Both the position numbers and the translations under genes were made by a program. From positions 1 to 47,805 of the forward strand of contig JBFHGJ010000041.1 in NCBI GenBank assembly GCA_041583135.1: DNA of 47,805 nucleotides, in the 5' to 3' direction. Within the stretch, counting starts at the first letter, position 1; every line of letters starts with the position of its first letter. The stretch is from JABSOG01 sp041583135. GTDB lineage: Bacteria > Pseudomonadota > Gammaproteobacteria > Enterobacterales > Alteromonadaceae. Positions 7,926 to 17,533 of the stretch are shown piece after piece. The notes under the pieces are model-generated. The model saw nothing but the letters and a program-made list of their open reading frames with translations, had not been told where the DNA came from and did no database searches.

Positions 7926-8957
7926 ATGATCAAACTGTTATGGAAACAACCCAATACAGTGGAGGATGTGCAAAAGCTGGTTCAGACCGCGATTGATTTA
8001 GAGTTCTCCACACTACCACCCTATCTCTACGCCAAGTTTACAATACCCGCCGGCAGTAACGAAGCGGCAATGCAGCGCATCTCAGACATTACCACGCAGG
8101 AAATGATCCACATGTGCCTTGCCTGCAATATCATGAATGCCATTGGCGGAACCGTTGCCATTAACCCGCCAAGCTATCCAGGCCCATTACCCGGAGATGT
8201 TGATGCCGGTTTAATCATTCACCTCTATCCATTTTCAAAAGCGGCGATGCAACAAGGCATGGACATCGAGTCGCCTGTAGAGCCACTTGAGCCAAAACAA
8301 CTGAGAATGATGACAGAACAAACGGAAGGCCCGGTTACCATCGGGGTATTCTACGAAAAACTCGACAAAGCACTCAGTCTTCTACCCGCCAGCGCATGGC
8401 AGGCAAATCGCAATCAAATCTCAGACGCCCAGTTTTTCCAAGGACAACTGTTCGACGTCAACAATTATGATGATGCCCACCAAGCCATTGCTAATATCGT
8501 ATCGGAAGGCGAAGGCTCCCCGCAAAGTGCCACCGAAGGCTCGCCGCTGGATTTTCAAGGTGAACTGGCCCACTACTATCGTTTTGAAGAAATTTACCGC
8601 AATCAAGTGCTGACTAAAGATGTTCATGCCGAGGCTGGCTACGCATGGGGTAAACCGCTAGGGGTCGATTGGAACGACGTTTACGACGCCATTACCGACC
8701 CCCAGCTTCACGATTTTGCCAATGAATCAGCAGTCGTTAAAGCGACTCAGGCAGCATGCAACCTCGCCTACAGCACCATGGTAGATGAATTGACTCTGGC
8801 ATTTGCCGGTGAGCAGGGTCATCTCGGCAATGCGGTAAGAGCCATGTTTGATTTACGCATGACAGCCTTAAAAGCGCTCATTACACCGCTGAACAATGGT
8901 CAGGTCGCAGGACCAAGCTTTAAATACGTCACCAACGAACAAGGAGCAGCATCATGA
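7926..8957 (+). CDS. VioB/RebD C-terminal-half-like ferritin-like protein
   Basis: A 343-residue ferritin-like protein of the family named after the iminophenyl-pyruvate dimer synthase region of VioB. Putative metal ligands follow the VioB pattern: E26 in DLEFSTLPPYLYA, E59 and H62 in EMIHM, and E213 and H216 in GELAHYYRFEEI, which is preceded by an EGEGSP segment like VioB's QGEGG. In violacein and rebeccamycin synthesis the full-length enzyme couples two imine molecules from tryptophan; the substrate here is unknown. The ATG at 7926 has GAGGA 10 bases upstream; a longer frame back to 7842 lacks such a site. It ends in an ATGA overlap with the next gene, which resembles the other half of VioB. 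Confidence 0.82.
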   Translation: MIKLLWKQPNTVEDVQKLVQTAIDLEFSTLPPYLYAKFTIPAGSNEAAMQRISDITTQEMIHMCLACNIMNAIGGTVAINPPSYPGPLPGDVDAGLIIHLYPFSKAAMQQGMDIESPVEPLEPKQLRMMTEQTEGPVTIGVFYEKLDKALSLLPASAWQANRNQISDAQFFQGQLFDVNNYDDAHQAIANIVSEGEGSPQSATEGSPLDFQGELAHYYRFEEIYRNQVLTKDVHAEAGYAWGKPLGVDWNDVYDAITDPQLHDFANESAVVKATQAACNLAYSTMVDELTLAFAGEQGHLGNAVRAMFDLRMTALKALITPLNNGQVAGPSFKYVTNEQGAAS

Positions 8958-10771
8958 GTGTTCTTAATATTCCTCGTATCTATTTTTGCGGCGAGATCAG
9001 CTGGGATCCGGTAACGACCAACAATTATCGTAAAAACTACAACGAAAACGCCTGTGAAACAGTCTTTGTCAAAGGCGAAGACGTTGCGCAATTTCGCCAG
9101 TCGGCAATCGATCAGGTTACCTCTGATGGCAATTGGGATCCAGACGGCACATTTCGCTCTATATACTTCGATACCTATGTCAGCGGTGTTGACACTGGCG
9201 ATGGTCTGAATACCACAGACCCCTTTACCAAAGCCCCAGTGAACTTTGCCGGTATGTTGGTTGATGCAGAGCCTTATGGCGCATTGACGTCACAATTGTT
9301 TTTCGATGACATGAGCTTTGGAATTGAAGGCGGCTGCCGTATCTACGGCAAACGAGTCACCCGTTTTAACGATCGCTACTTGAACTTTAAGCAAAACCCG
9401 GCCAATGACATGATAGCTGGTGTTGCGTCGGTCATGTGGCAAACCTGTTTTCCCAAAGATCAAGGACTGGTTATTGACGCTCATGACTCACCTGCACTAC
9501 AGGCGTTAAAATCACAGATGGCCAATGAAGATGTATTAGGGGTAATGGTACGTTGGGTCAGCTACCGCACGGTTTACTATGATGATGCCACCTTATCCAA
9601 CACCTCAGAATCGACCACCACAGCAGGCAAAGCGCTACAGCAAAAGTTAAACGGCGGCGGCTTTCAACCGAACCCGGCACGCAGTCTGCTTGTTGGCACC
9701 ATCGGCCTATGGCTTAAGGATGATCCAGTCCATGAAGCTGGCGACAGAGCCATCGTGACCTCAGGCGCAGCGGTCAATGACCAAGGTGCAGTTGCCGGTA
9801 CCGCTTTCGCCTTGGTGGGTGAAGACAGAGTAACCTTGGATCTGTCCAATTGTATACCTGATGTCAGTCGCGCGCCGCAAAAGGCCGATTTAGGCGAGTT
9901 GACATTAACTGCAACCACCCCAAGCAATGACACCATCACACTCGGCACATTAGGCTATAGTGAGTACGACCAAGCAGCCTACCTAGCGACATCAGGAATA
10001 GTCGATATGGCTATCGATAAGGCAACGGCAAAATCTCTTGCTGAGATGGATTTGTCACTGACCAGTGCCACAGGTGGCATGTCGCTCAATGAAACCGCTT
10101 ATCGGGCAATTCCAAGTGAGCCGAACTTATATATGGACCAAGGGCAAGAAGTGACTACCAATGTTCGGGTATACCACCACGGTAAAGTGGCAGGTGCGGG
10201 CGTTAAGGTGACCATGGCGCAGATCGGCGGCATACATGGTGTCGCCCATAGCCAAACGACCAATGAACAAGGGATAGCCAGCTTCACTCTAATCGGCGGT
10301 CTCGGCTCGGTGACAGGTTATGCCCTACTACCCGGTGAAAATCCAAGCGTGCCGGTAACAAGCGCCGATTTCAATCCGTTACAGCAAACTTACATGTACG
10401 TTAGGGTATTGCCCAGTGACGATGATATTGCCGCCCTTGAGCCAACTTGGCAGAACGTACAGGACAAGGTTTTGGGCAACTGGCAAGCGATGGCACCATG
10501 TATGGATAACTGGCTCGACCTCGGTAGTGAGGTTCAGGTCAAAGCCTATGGCAAGATCATCAAAACCCTGACCGATCCCAATTACTTCGAAGCCTTTCGC
10601 TACATGCCCGTTACCCGAGATCTTACCCCGGGTCAGCGCACGCTACTGTACAAATTTTTAGATGGCAATCAAAGCCAGCACAAAACACGCAGTCTCAAGG
10701 CAAACGGAAAGCCTTCGGAAGACTATGATGTCTTAAGCAGATCGTTGCGCTCTCCCAATGTTCGGGGTTAG
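8954..10771 (+). CDS. VioB/RebD N-terminal-half-like protein
   Basis: A 605-residue protein without signal peptide that resembles the first part of VioB. It opens MSVLNIPRIYFCG, like VioB's MSILDFPRIHFRG as recalled, and keeps the order EDVLGVMVRW, a segment near 400 resembling the VioB NLYLEAP region (NLYMDQG), VRVLPSDDDI and, near the end, RYMPVTRDLTPGQRTLLYKFLDG (VioB: YYMPSTRELSAP...FLKYL). A stretch near 400-470 looks like an Ig-like or carboxypeptidase-regulatory beta fold. AAGGAG precedes the ATG, which overlaps the stop of the ferritin-like gene (ATGA). The pair is therefore a split VioB with gene order opposite to domain order. No VioA/RebO-type oxidase or later violacein enzyme is nearby, so the product is not predictable. 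Confidence 0.8.
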   Translation: MSVLNIPRIYFCGEISWDPVTTNNYRKNYNENACETVFVKGEDVAQFRQSAIDQVTSDGNWDPDGTFRSIYFDTYVSGVDTGDGLNTTDPFTKAPVNFAGMLVDAEPYGALTSQLFFDDMSFGIEGGCRIYGKRVTRFNDRYLNFKQNPANDMIAGVASVMWQTCFPKDQGLVIDAHDSPALQALKSQMANEDVLGVMVRWVSYRTVYYDDATLSNTSESTTTAGKALQQKLNGGGFQPNPARSLLVGTIGLWLKDDPVHEAGDRAIVTSGAAVNDQGAVAGTAFALVGEDRVTLDLSNCIPDVSRAPQKADLGELTLTATTPSNDTITLGTLGYSEYDQAAYLATSGIVDMAIDKATAKSLAEMDLSLTSATGGMSLNETAYRAIPSEPNLYMDQGQEVTTNVRVYHHGKVAGAGVKVTMAQIGGIHGVAHSQTTNEQGIASFTLIGGLGSVTGYALLPGENPSVPVTSADFNPLQQTYMYVRVLPSDDDIAALEPTWQNVQDKVLGNWQAMAPCMDNWLDLGSEVQVKAYGKIIKTLTDPNYFEAFRYMPVTRDLTPGQRTLLYKFLDGNQSQHKTRSLKANGKPSEDYDVLSRSLRSPNVRG

Positions 10772-10803
10772 GTGTTGGCGTATGTCAGCTGACACTCCTT
10801 ATC

Positions 10804-10819
10804 CCGAGTCGAGGTTAAA
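10804..10819. repeat. Single copy of the CCGAGTTGAGGTTA dispersed motif
   Basis: The sequence CCGAGTCGAGGTTAAA differs by one base over its first 14 positions from the motif that occurs in 20-bp tandem at 19965-20000 and 29558-29593. Like those, it lies between the 3' ends of two converging genes. Confidence 0.5.
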
Positions 10820-10861
10820 ATAACAGTTTTACAGCGAGTGTCTGCGGTTGCTGTAAAACAT

Positions 10862-10891
10862 AAAAAAGGCCTTGGTGTAAAGGCCTTTTTT
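10862..10891. terminator. Bidirectional rho-independent terminator
   Basis: A perfect 12-bp stem, AAAAAAGGCCTT at 10862-10873 and AAGGCCTTTTTT at 10880-10891, with a 6-base loop. It is flanked by a T run on each strand. It lies between the convergent VioB-like operon and the GGDEF-EAL gene and should stop transcription both ways. Confidence 0.88.
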
Positions 10892-10918
10892 CATCGACAA
10901 ATCCAACTGCTTAGGTTC

Positions 10919-13381
10919 TTACTCAGTATCTTTATCACCAAATCCATCAGCGAAGGGCTTTTCACGGTTGAGAATAAAACGCTGTTCAATCTCATCGGCA
11001 GTCACCGGCTTTGAAAACATATAGCCTTGACCGTAATCGCATTCCATCGCATCGAGGCAGTTTTGTTGGTTGGGCTTTTCTATGCCTTCGGCCACAACTT
11101 TAAGATTAAGTGACTTGGCCAAGGCGATGATCATTTTCACCAGTGGATTATCGAACTTACTGCCACTCATGTTATTGATAAACGAGCGGTCTATTTTTAA
11201 ACAATCCAGCGGGAATTGATGAAGATAACTTAAAGACGAGTAGCCAGTTCCGAAGTCATCCAAAAAGATCTGAATGCCTTCATCGCGCAACTGCTCAAGG
11301 TTTATTTTAGCCTGTTCAACATTGTCGATAAGCGCACGCTCTGTGATCTCAATGGCAAATACGCCCCGTCTAAGATTGTGCTTTTCTTGTAAGTACAATA
11401 CATACTCGACAAAATCGACGCTGGTAAAGTTTTTGCCTGAGACATTAACGCTGATATAAAAACCGGGTTCAAACTTATCCTGCCACTGCGCCATTTGCTT
11501 GGCGGCCAACTCCATGACGTAACGATCAATGCCGACAATAAGATTAAATTCTTCGGCAAACTCGATAAACTCATCGGGAAACACCAAACCACGCTCTTTG
11601 TGTTGCCAACGAACCAAGGCTTCCATTCCAATGATATTGGAACAGGCGGTTTTATAAATCGGTTGGTAAAACAACGTAAACTCGCGTTTGGCCAAGGCAT
11701 CTCTGATCTCAAGATCCATTCGCACATAAGCACTCTCATCGGCGAGCATTTCACGTTCGAACACGCAGTATGTCGCCCTGCCCTGATCTTTGGCTTTATA
11801 CATCGCCGTATCGGCGTGCTTAATCAAATCAACAGCTTCGATTTTACGCTCGGAAAACGCAATACCGATACTGACAGAGGTAGCCAACTTATGAGGGCCA
11901 ACCACGACCGGCGTTTTGAGGGCGGTGATCACTCTTTCGGCTACCTCAAGGGCTTCGGCTGGCTCCGAGATATCTTCAAGCAATATGGCAAATTCGTCAC
12001 CGCCAAGCCTTGCCAAGGTATCGCAGTTGCGAATGTTTTCCAAAATCATCTGGCTGACCTGAACCAAAAAGTCATCGCCCACCAAATGGCCCAAGGTATC
12101 GTTGATGTTTTTAAACTTATCCAAGTCAAGATACATAACCGACACCGAATCGTGATTGTGCCTTTTGAGTCTATCAAGGGCATGTACAACCCGGTCCATA
12201 AACAATACGCGATTGGGTAGCCCGGTTAGAGCGTCGTGCAAGGCTTGGTGTTGTAGCTTCTGCTCGGAGAAAATACGCTCTAACGCATGACTGATATGCT
12301 GCGAGACAAAGATCAACAACTCTTTATCGCGCTCAAGATATACCTGATTTTTATCATAGCTTTGTACCACAACCACACCTTTAACCGAATCGCCGCTTTC
12401 AAACGGCACCCCGAGCCATGATTCACACATACTGCCAAAGAGCATACATTCGCCCCGGTTTTGCATATCTTCAATGACATCAGGGGTTGCCAACAATGGC
12501 TGCTGGTTACGGAACACCCAGCCACTTAGGCTATGCTCGAGCATATTGCGTGAAAATGACTGGGTCGGGTCAACATCCGAGAACTCATCGCAATAATAAG
12601 GAAAGTTCAGTAGTTCAGACGATTCATCATACAGCGCAATAAAGAAATTTTTGGCAAACAACAGACTACCGACGATTGAGTGAATTTCCTGATAGAAGCA
12701 TTTGATGTTGTCGGCATCGGATTTAAGTGAGGCAATACGATAAAGGGCAGCCTGAAGGCTTTCGGCATATTCTAATTTACTGACCGATTGTTGCAGTTCG
12801 TCCAACGCCAACGACTTTTGCATTTTAGTCGATAAAATCGCCGCAACGGTCAACAAAATCTTTTTATGTTCTTCGTTGTAGGCGTTGGGGTGTTCGTTTT
12901 CACAGTCGATAACACCAATGACATTGCCTTCTCTGACAATAGGCACGGCAATTTCCGATAAGGCCGGATGAATATCGGCTATGTAGCGACTGTCTTCACG
13001 GGTATCGTTGACGATGATCACATCGCCGTTTTGTGCACAGTTGCCGACAATGCCACTGCCCAGCGGCAGTGTGACTACGTTACAGATCTCGCCGGGCTGG
13101 GTACTTTTTACCCCATTGGCCGAGACTTGTTCCAGCATCTGAGTGTCTTGGTTGAGGATATAGATCACGCAGTCGTCAAACCCTAGTCTTGCCACCACAT
13201 CCTTGGTGACATAGCGGTAAACCTCATCGAGATCATTTAGCTCCATTAGGGCAATAGAGAACTCATTGATGATATTAAGGTATTTGGTTTGCCGTTTGAG
13301 CGCTTTCAACTCGATTTCAGCCGATTTCGCCTTAGCGGCGGCTGTAGAGTCCATTGCTTTAATGCGTGCTTCGTTACCCAT
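10919..13381 (-). CDS. GAF-GAF-GGDEF-EAL cyclic-di-GMP signalling protein
   Basis: An 820-residue soluble protein that could make and break cyclic di-GMP. It begins with a short helical or coiled segment, then two GAF sensor domains (about 45-185 and 215-365), a GGDEF domain with intact RLGGDEF near 459 and an RNCD inhibitory-site motif five residues before it, and an EAL domain with intact EALVRW near 586, LDDFGTGYSSL, KIDRSF and VAEGIEKP. Both catalytic domains keep their key residues, so a bifunctional or GAF-switched enzyme is likely. No membrane segment is seen. AGAGGTAT precedes the ATG at 13381. It is monocistronic between its own promoter and the terminator at 10862-10891. Confidence 0.94.
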   Translation of the reverse strand: MGNEARIKAMDSTAAAKAKSAEIELKALKRQTKYLNIINEFSIALMELNDLDEVYRYVTKDVVARLGFDDCVIYILNQDTQMLEQVSANGVKSTQPGEICNVVTLPLGSGIVGNCAQNGDVIIVNDTREDSRYIADIHPALSEIAVPIVREGNVIGVIDCENEHPNAYNEEHKKILLTVAAILSTKMQKSLALDELQQSVSKLEYAESLQAALYRIASLKSDADNIKCFYQEIHSIVGSLLFAKNFFIALYDESSELLNFPYYCDEFSDVDPTQSFSRNMLEHSLSGWVFRNQQPLLATPDVIEDMQNRGECMLFGSMCESWLGVPFESGDSVKGVVVVQSYDKNQVYLERDKELLIFVSQHISHALERIFSEQKLQHQALHDALTGLPNRVLFMDRVVHALDRLKRHNHDSVSVMYLDLDKFKNINDTLGHLVGDDFLVQVSQMILENIRNCDTLARLGGDEFAILLEDISEPAEALEVAERVITALKTPVVVGPHKLATSVSIGIAFSERKIEAVDLIKHADTAMYKAKDQGRATYCVFEREMLADESAYVRMDLEIRDALAKREFTLFYQPIYKTACSNIIGMEALVRWQHKERGLVFPDEFIEFAEEFNLIVGIDRYVMELAAKQMAQWQDKFEPGFYISVNVSGKNFTSVDFVEYVLYLQEKHNLRRGVFAIEITERALIDNVEQAKINLEQLRDEGIQIFLDDFGTGYSSLSYLHQFPLDCLKIDRSFINNMSGSKFDNPLVKMIIALAKSLNLKVVAEGIEKPNQQNCLDAMECDYGQGYMFSKPVTADEIEQRFILNREKPFADGFGDKDTE

Positions 13382-13696
13382 ATACCTCTAAATCTCACTC
13401 TAATTACTGGGCGAATCCCATATATATACCACAAAGCGGTGAGATTGAAAAAAGGTTAATGTTAACTATTCGTAAATATTCGTATCCATCGGCACAATGC
13501 TTCAGCCGAAACCGACACTGACCCAATTCAATTTCGCACGCATAGCCACTCATTATTGGGGTCGCGCATCTCGGCCATCAACGACAAAGCAAAGGTAAAT
13601 GCATCTAGGTTCGCCCACGGTGTCGTTTACTCGAAGTCATCAACCCCAAAACATAAAACCGGAGCTGAGGTAACTCAAGCTCCGGTTTTATTTGGT
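13382..13696. other. Gene-free 315-base interval with GGDEF-EAL promoter and ihfA terminator
   Basis: The left part must hold the minus-strand promoter of the GGDEF-EAL gene and contains the direct repeat TTCGTA-AATA-TTCGTA around 13470. The right end holds the ihfA terminator. A plus-strand open frame across it shows no recognisable protein and runs antisense into ihfA, so I see no gene here. Confidence 0.6.
13655..13689 (-). terminator. Terminator of the pheS-pheT-ihfA operon
   Basis: A perfect 12-bp stem, AAAACCGGAGCT at 13655-13666 and AGCTCCGGTTTT at 13678-13689, with an 11-base loop. On the minus strand it lies just after the ihfA stop, and the arm ends in TTTT followed by ATGTTTTG. 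This is a good rho-independent terminator. Confidence 0.85.
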
Positions 13697-13993
13697 TTAT
13701 TTAGCTGTGCCGCTTTGCTCAACCCTGCTTTTAAGCTTTTGTCCAGGTCTGAAAGTCACAACACGACGGGCAGATATTGGTATATCTTCTCCCGTCTTTG
13801 GGTTTCGACCGGGACGTTCACTCTTATCCCGCAAGTCAAAGTTACCAAACCCCGATAATTTGACCTGCTCGCCGTTCTCCAGTGCGTTTCGGATCTGTTC
13901 GAAAAATGCTTCAACCACTTCCTTTGCATCACGTTTGTTTATTTTCAGTTTATCGACCAAATGTTCTGCAATTTCAGCTTTGGTGAGCGCCAT
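13697..13993 (-). CDS. ihfA: Integration host factor alpha subunit
   Basis: A 98-residue HU/IHF-family protein that pairs with IHF beta to bend DNA. It starts MALTKAEIAEHL and shows the beta-arm region GFGNFDLRDKSERPGRNPKTG, seen here as GFGNF, RPGRNPKTG and ARRVVTFRPGQKLK, which is the classic IHF-alpha pattern, including the proline at the arm tip that intercalates DNA. Length is typical. It starts 2 bases after pheT ends, and the pheS-pheT-ihfA order is conserved in gammaproteobacteria. Confidence 0.97.
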   Translation of the reverse strand: MALTKAEIAEHLVDKLKINKRDAKEVVEAFFEQIRNALENGEQVKLSGFGNFDLRDKSERPGRNPKTGEDIPISARRVVTFRPGQKLKSRVEQSGTAK

Positions 13994-13995
13994 AT

Positions 13996-16383
13996 CTACT
14001 CCCTCAACGATGCGTTAAATTCTTCGGCCAAGGCGTTGACGATGGTCTCGACGGCCTCAGCAATGTCTTTTTCTTCAAGGGTACGCTCTTTGTCTTGAAG
14101 CGTTAAAGATATGGCCAAACTCTTATAACCCGGCGCAATACCTTTACCTTGGTATACATCGAACAATTTTAGGTCAAGCAATTGATTTACGCCAACTTTT
14201 TCTATGAAAGAAATAATATTTCCTGCACAGACACCTTCTTCAACCACAATTGCAAGGTCACGACGGTTAGCCGGGAACTTTGAAATGGCGGCCGCTTCAG
14301 GGATTTTGGCCGTAGAAATTTGCGCTAAATTCAATTCAAATACAAAGGTACGTCCGTTCAGACCAAGCGCCTTTTGACAGCGTGGATGCACCGCGCCGAC
14401 AAAGCCGATAACCTTGCCATCGCACAATACATCGGCCGACTGCCCCGGATGAAGTGCCGGATTTTCAGATGGCTGGAAGCTAAAGCGTTTAATGTCGTCA
14501 GTCAGTGCTAAAATCGCTTCAACATCACCTTTGGCGTCGAAAAAGTCTACGTTTCGCTCAGGGATATTCCAATGCTCGTCACCGTAAGAGCCAGCGATGA
14601 CCCCACCTAACATGGTTTGCTGTCGGATATCCAAATCCGCATCGCTGTCAGGGATAAATGACAAGCCTTGCTCGAACAATCGAACTCGCGATTGTTGACG
14701 GTTTTGATTGTATACCACGGCAGACAATAAGCCAGGCAATAGGCTCAAGCGCATCACCGACATATCCGCAGAGATAGGATGCGGTAAATGAATACCATCT
14801 TGCTCAGGGTGCAATATCTTCTGAACCTTAGGGCAAACAAAGCTATAGGTGATGGCTTCGGTATAGCCACGAGTGACCAGCAAATTGCGGAATTGACCAA
14901 CGCTTAGGTTCGCTTCTTTACGCTCGGCCATATTTAAATGGGCCAACGGTGGCAAATTCGGGATATTGTTGTAACCATAAACCCTTGCCACCTCTTCAAT
15001 TAAATCAACCTCAATGTTGATATCAAAGCGGTAGGCAGGCACTGTTACGTCCCAACCGCCTTCTGTGGCTGCAACGTCAAAACCAAGGCGGCTCAAAATG
15101 TCTTCGATTTGAGCGCCATCAATGGCATGGCCGATAATGTGATTGGCTCTAGCCTGACGTAAAGCGATGGTTCTAGGCTGTGGAATATGTTCATCGCTTT
15201 TGGCTTCAACCAAAGGACCGGCCTGTCCGCCGACAATATCCAGCAACAATTCAGTAGCACGTTCAATTGCACGCACTTGCATTTGTGGGTCAACACCGCG
15301 CTCATAGCGATGTGACGCATCGGTATGAAGACCGTAAGTTCGCGCTTTGCCCATAATATGAACCGGGCTGAAAAATGCACTTTCTAAAAAGATGTTTTCG
15401 CTCTTGTCGGTCACACCTGAGTGCAAGCCGCCAAAAATACCGGCCATGGCCAAGGCTTTTTGTTCATCGGCAATAACCAAGGTATCACTACGCAAGGTCG
15501 CTTCGCTCTCATCCAATAAGGTGAGCTTTTCTCCTTCACTCGCCATACGCACCACAATTTTGCCTTCGAGTTTGTCGAGGTCAAAAGCGTGCATTGGATG
15601 GCCAAGTTCCAACAACACATAATTAGTCACATCAACGCAAGGGTCGATAGCACGAATACCACTGCGGCGCAATTTTTCTACCATCCACAACGGTGTTTGC
15701 GCGCCGGGGTTAATCCCTTTGATCACACGTCCGACATAGCGTGGACATTGCTCCGGGGCTTCAATGCTGATAGCGAAAGTATCGTCAATGGTAACCGGCG
15801 CCACTTTCTGCTCAGGGGCATTGACCGCCATGCGGTTGAGCACACCGACTTCGCGGGCGATACCGGCAATACCTAGACAGTCACCACGGTTCGGGGTTAA
15901 ATCGATATCAATGGTCACGTCGTCAAGGTCAAGGTACTCACGAAAGCAGGTGCCAATGGGAGCATCTTGCGGCAACTCCATAATACCGTCTGAGGCATCG
16001 CTCAAACCCAGCTCAGACTCAGAGCACAACATTCCCGTAGAAGGCTGACCGCGCAGTTTGGCTTTTTTGATTTTAAAGTCGCCCGGTAATACCGCACCGA
16101 CTTTTGCCACGGCGACTTTAAGCCCTTGGCGACAGTTTTTGGCGCCGCACACAATGTCCAGCAGTTCGGCATCGCCAACATTGACTTTGGTGACCTGTAA
16201 TTTATCGGCATCAGGATGTCTACCACACTCGACCACTTCACCGACGACCACGCCACTGAATTCACCGGCCACAGGCAATACATCATCGACCTCAAGACCG
16301 GCCATGGTCACTTGCTCGGTCAACGCTTGTGAGTCAATCTCTGGGTTGACCCATTCTCTTAACCAAGATTCACTGAATTTCAT
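13996..16383 (-). CDS. pheT: Phenylalanyl-tRNA synthetase beta subunit
   Basis: A 795-residue subunit of the alpha2-beta2 enzyme that charges tRNA-Phe. Visible parts are the N-terminal KFSESWLREWV start, the EMAP-like tRNA-binding fold (about 40-150, with GVVVGEVVECGRHPDADKL in pieces such as HPDADKL and IVCGA), the B3/B4 editing domain with LTPNRGDCLG, the B5 region and the C-terminal ferredoxin-like anticodon-binding domain with FPANRRDLAIVV and LTLQDKERTL. Length matches other gammaproteobacterial PheT. It begins 14 bases after pheS, with AGGAG upstream, and runs straight into ihfA. Confidence 0.97.
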   Translation of the reverse strand: MKFSESWLREWVNPEIDSQALTEQVTMAGLEVDDVLPVAGEFSGVVVGEVVECGRHPDADKLQVTKVNVGDAELLDIVCGAKNCRQGLKVAVAKVGAVLPGDFKIKKAKLRGQPSTGMLCSESELGLSDASDGIMELPQDAPIGTCFREYLDLDDVTIDIDLTPNRGDCLGIAGIAREVGVLNRMAVNAPEQKVAPVTIDDTFAISIEAPEQCPRYVGRVIKGINPGAQTPLWMVEKLRRSGIRAIDPCVDVTNYVLLELGHPMHAFDLDKLEGKIVVRMASEGEKLTLLDESEATLRSDTLVIADEQKALAMAGIFGGLHSGVTDKSENIFLESAFFSPVHIMGKARTYGLHTDASHRYERGVDPQMQVRAIERATELLLDIVGGQAGPLVEAKSDEHIPQPRTIALRQARANHIIGHAIDGAQIEDILSRLGFDVAATEGGWDVTVPAYRFDINIEVDLIEEVARVYGYNNIPNLPPLAHLNMAERKEANLSVGQFRNLLVTRGYTEAITYSFVCPKVQKILHPEQDGIHLPHPISADMSVMRLSLLPGLLSAVVYNQNRQQSRVRLFEQGLSFIPDSDADLDIRQQTMLGGVIAGSYGDEHWNIPERNVDFFDAKGDVEAILALTDDIKRFSFQPSENPALHPGQSADVLCDGKVIGFVGAVHPRCQKALGLNGRTFVFELNLAQISTAKIPEAAAISKFPANRRDLAIVVEEGVCAGNIISFIEKVGVNQLLDLKLFDVYQGKGIAPGYKSLAISLTLQDKERTLEEKDIAEAVETIVNALAEEFNASLRE

Positions 16384-16397
16384 GGTAACTCCTTTAA

Positions 16398-17375
16398 TTA
16401 AAACTGCTTGAGGAAACGAAGATCGTTTTCGAAAAATGAGCGAAGGTCGGTCACGTTATAACGCAACATGGTCAAACGCTCGACCCCCATACCAAAGGCA
16501 AAGCCGGTGTATTTTTCCGGATCGATACCGACGGCTCTAAGTACATTCGGGTGCACCATGCCACAACCCAAGACTTCAAGCCATTTGCCGTTTTTGCCCA
16601 TCACATCCACTTCTGCCGAAGGCTCGGTGAATGGAAAATATGAAGGACGAAACCGCACTTGGAGATCTTCTTCAAAGAAGTTTTGCAAAAATTGATAGAG
16701 AATGCCTTTGAGTTCGGCAAACGACACTTTCTCGTCAACCATCAAGCCTTCTACCTGATGGAACATTGGAGTATGGGTCTGGTCATAGTCGTTACGATAA
16801 ACACGGCCAGGAGAGATAATGCGCAAAGGCGGCTTTTCTTTTTCCATGGTACGGATCTGCACGTCTGAGGTTTGGGTGCGCAGCATTACCTTTGGATTAA
16901 AGTAAAAAGTATCGTGATCGGCCCTTGCCGGATGATGCTCGGGAATATTCAAGGCATCAAAGTTGTGAAAGTCATCTTCGATTTCAGGACCCGTTTTCAC
17001 CTCAAAGCCTAGCTGACCGAAAAAGCTCTCGATCCGCTCTATGGTTCGGGTGACCGGATGCAGATTACCGGCCGCAATGTTACGACCCGGCAACGTAATA
17101 TCGACTTTTTCTGCTGCCAACGCCTTTTCAAGCTCGGCATTTTGCAAAAACTCACGACGTTGATTGAGGACGCCTTGTACTTGCTGTTTTGCTTGGTTGA
17201 TGGTTTGTCCAGCGACTTTACGCTCTTCGGGTGGCAACTGCCCGAGGGACTTCAACAGGTCGGTAATTTTACCTTTTTTGCCCAAGTATTCGACGCGCAC
17301 GGCATCCAATGCAGCAGGATCGGCTGCGCCTTCAATGGCGGCTTTTGCCTGTTGCAGAATCTCGTCTAAGTTCAT
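16398..17375 (-). CDS. pheS: Phenylalanyl-tRNA synthetase alpha subunit
   Basis: A 325-residue class II synthetase catalytic subunit. The N-terminal coiled coil (about 1-90) contacts tRNA. Catalytic motif 1 region FHNFDALNIPEHHPARADHDTF appears as FDALN and HPARADHDTF, motif 2 as RVYRNDYDQTHTPMFHQVEG in parts RNDYDQTHTP and FHQVEG, and motif 3 as GFAFGMGVERLTML. Length is normal. The leader between hda and pheS (17376-17533) carries no obvious Phe-rich pheM-like peptide or attenuator hairpin, unlike E. coli, so its regulation may differ. Confidence 0.97.
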   Translation of the reverse strand: MNLDEILQQAKAAIEGAADPAALDAVRVEYLGKKGKITDLLKSLGQLPPEERKVAGQTINQAKQQVQGVLNQRREFLQNAELEKALAAEKVDITLPGRNIAAGNLHPVTRTIERIESFFGQLGFEVKTGPEIEDDFHNFDALNIPEHHPARADHDTFYFNPKVMLRTQTSDVQIRTMEKEKPPLRIISPGRVYRNDYDQTHTPMFHQVEGLMVDEKVSFAELKGILYQFLQNFFEEDLQVRFRPSYFPFTEPSAEVDVMGKNGKWLEVLGCGMVHPNVLRAVGIDPEKYTGFAFGMGVERLTMLRYNVTDLRSFFENDLRFLKQF

Positions 17376-17533
17376 TATTTTCCTCAGCGTGGTTCAAACT
17401 CATAAGTGTGACCGGCAATTTTAACGGTTTGTCCTTGCTAAGGCTATCAATTTTAAGGAATTGTTTTAACTTTTTAGCGCTAAGGCCAATGGGTTGTAAC
17501 AAGCGACATTCAAGGGCTGGCCGAATGCCGCCC

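Noticed and set aside
13556..14018. Overlapping plus-strand frames antisense to ihfA
   Set aside because: They are mirror frames of the ihfA coding region and its terminator.
17376..17533. pheM-type attenuator before pheS
   Set aside because: No run of Phe codons and no alternative terminator/antiterminator hairpin visible.
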